54,711 nt of DNA from Candidatus Binatia bacterium. Lineage in GTDB: Bacteria; Desulfobacterota; Binatia; UBA1149; JAJCZL01. A model generated the notes under the pieces. The model saw only the letters and a program-made list of their open reading frames with translations. It was not told where the DNA came from and made no database searches. The position numbers were made by a program, and so were the translations under genes. This document shows, one piece after another, positions 43,207-54,711 of this stretch (position 1 is its first letter; each line of letters begins with the position of its first letter). The stretch spans positions 1 to 54,711 of the forward strand of contig JANQEO010000231.1 of the NCBI GenBank assembly GCA_028278325.1, in the 5' to 3' direction.

Positions 43207-54711
<11,505 letters not shown>

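Overview
The window is GC-rich, densely coded bacterial chromosome with no rRNA, tRNA, IS element, prophage or CRISPR array that I can see. I infer a free-living deltaproteobacterial-type lineage (Myxococcota, or the related uncultured Binatota). The reasons are a lexA-imuA-imuB-dnaE2 mutagenesis cassette, DUF4215 or 'Myxococcus cysteine-rich' repeats, short dockerin-like DxNxDG modules on secreted proteins, DUF2723 and TMTC-like GT-C membrane proteins, and several F420- or flavin-type and ring-attacking oxygenase genes. No marker gene fixes the taxonomy.

Layout. 1-5.3 kb: a truncated DsbA-fold isomerase (minus), a large Pat-type acyl-CoA ligase/GNAT fusion (plus), then DUF924, a deletion-scarred alpha/beta hydrolase and two split-barrel flavin-type proteins (minus). 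5.5-9.1 kb: a CarH/LitR-type B12 photoreceptor-repressor divergent from a secreted fasciclin protein, with a 14-bp inverted repeat covering both -35 boxes; next come a DUF523/DUF1722 protein and an aquaporin. 9.1-23.5 kb: a long, mostly minus-strand catabolic and detoxification region (cupin, Rieske oxygenase, GNAT, lipoprotein FAH-fold protein, FAD monooxygenase, two alpha/beta hydrolases, ornithine cyclodeaminase family, Ddn-like F420 protein, two SRPBCC proteins, GST, MAPEG), broken by one plus-strand Mut7-C ribonuclease-like gene. 23.6-29.6 kb: lexA with a perfect palindromic operator inside its promoter, followed by imuA-like, imuB and dnaE2.

29.6-43.1 kb: envelope functions. A secreted M9-type collagenase with a C-terminal dockerin-like pair, a secreted cysteine-rich protein with an N-terminal dockerin-like pair, a small membrane protein, a HAD phosphatase, a small secreted protein, and a three-gene plus-strand operon of two GT-C-type membrane proteins and one alkaline-phosphatase-fold lipoprotein, all three carrying TPR-like repeats.

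43.2 kb to the right edge (minus) is one giant cysteine-rich repeat protein. Its frame is still open at the window edge, so at least 3,834 codons are present and the N-terminus is missing. I count about 116 units. They fall into two classes of exactly 31 residues (93 bp), and the central part is organised into higher-order repeats of nine units (837 bp): four tandem copies of one pattern, one extra unit, then three tandem copies of another. This satellite-like organisation in a bacterial surface-type gene is the most unusual structure here. The neighbouring GT-C operon is convergent with it and is a speculative candidate for modifying it.
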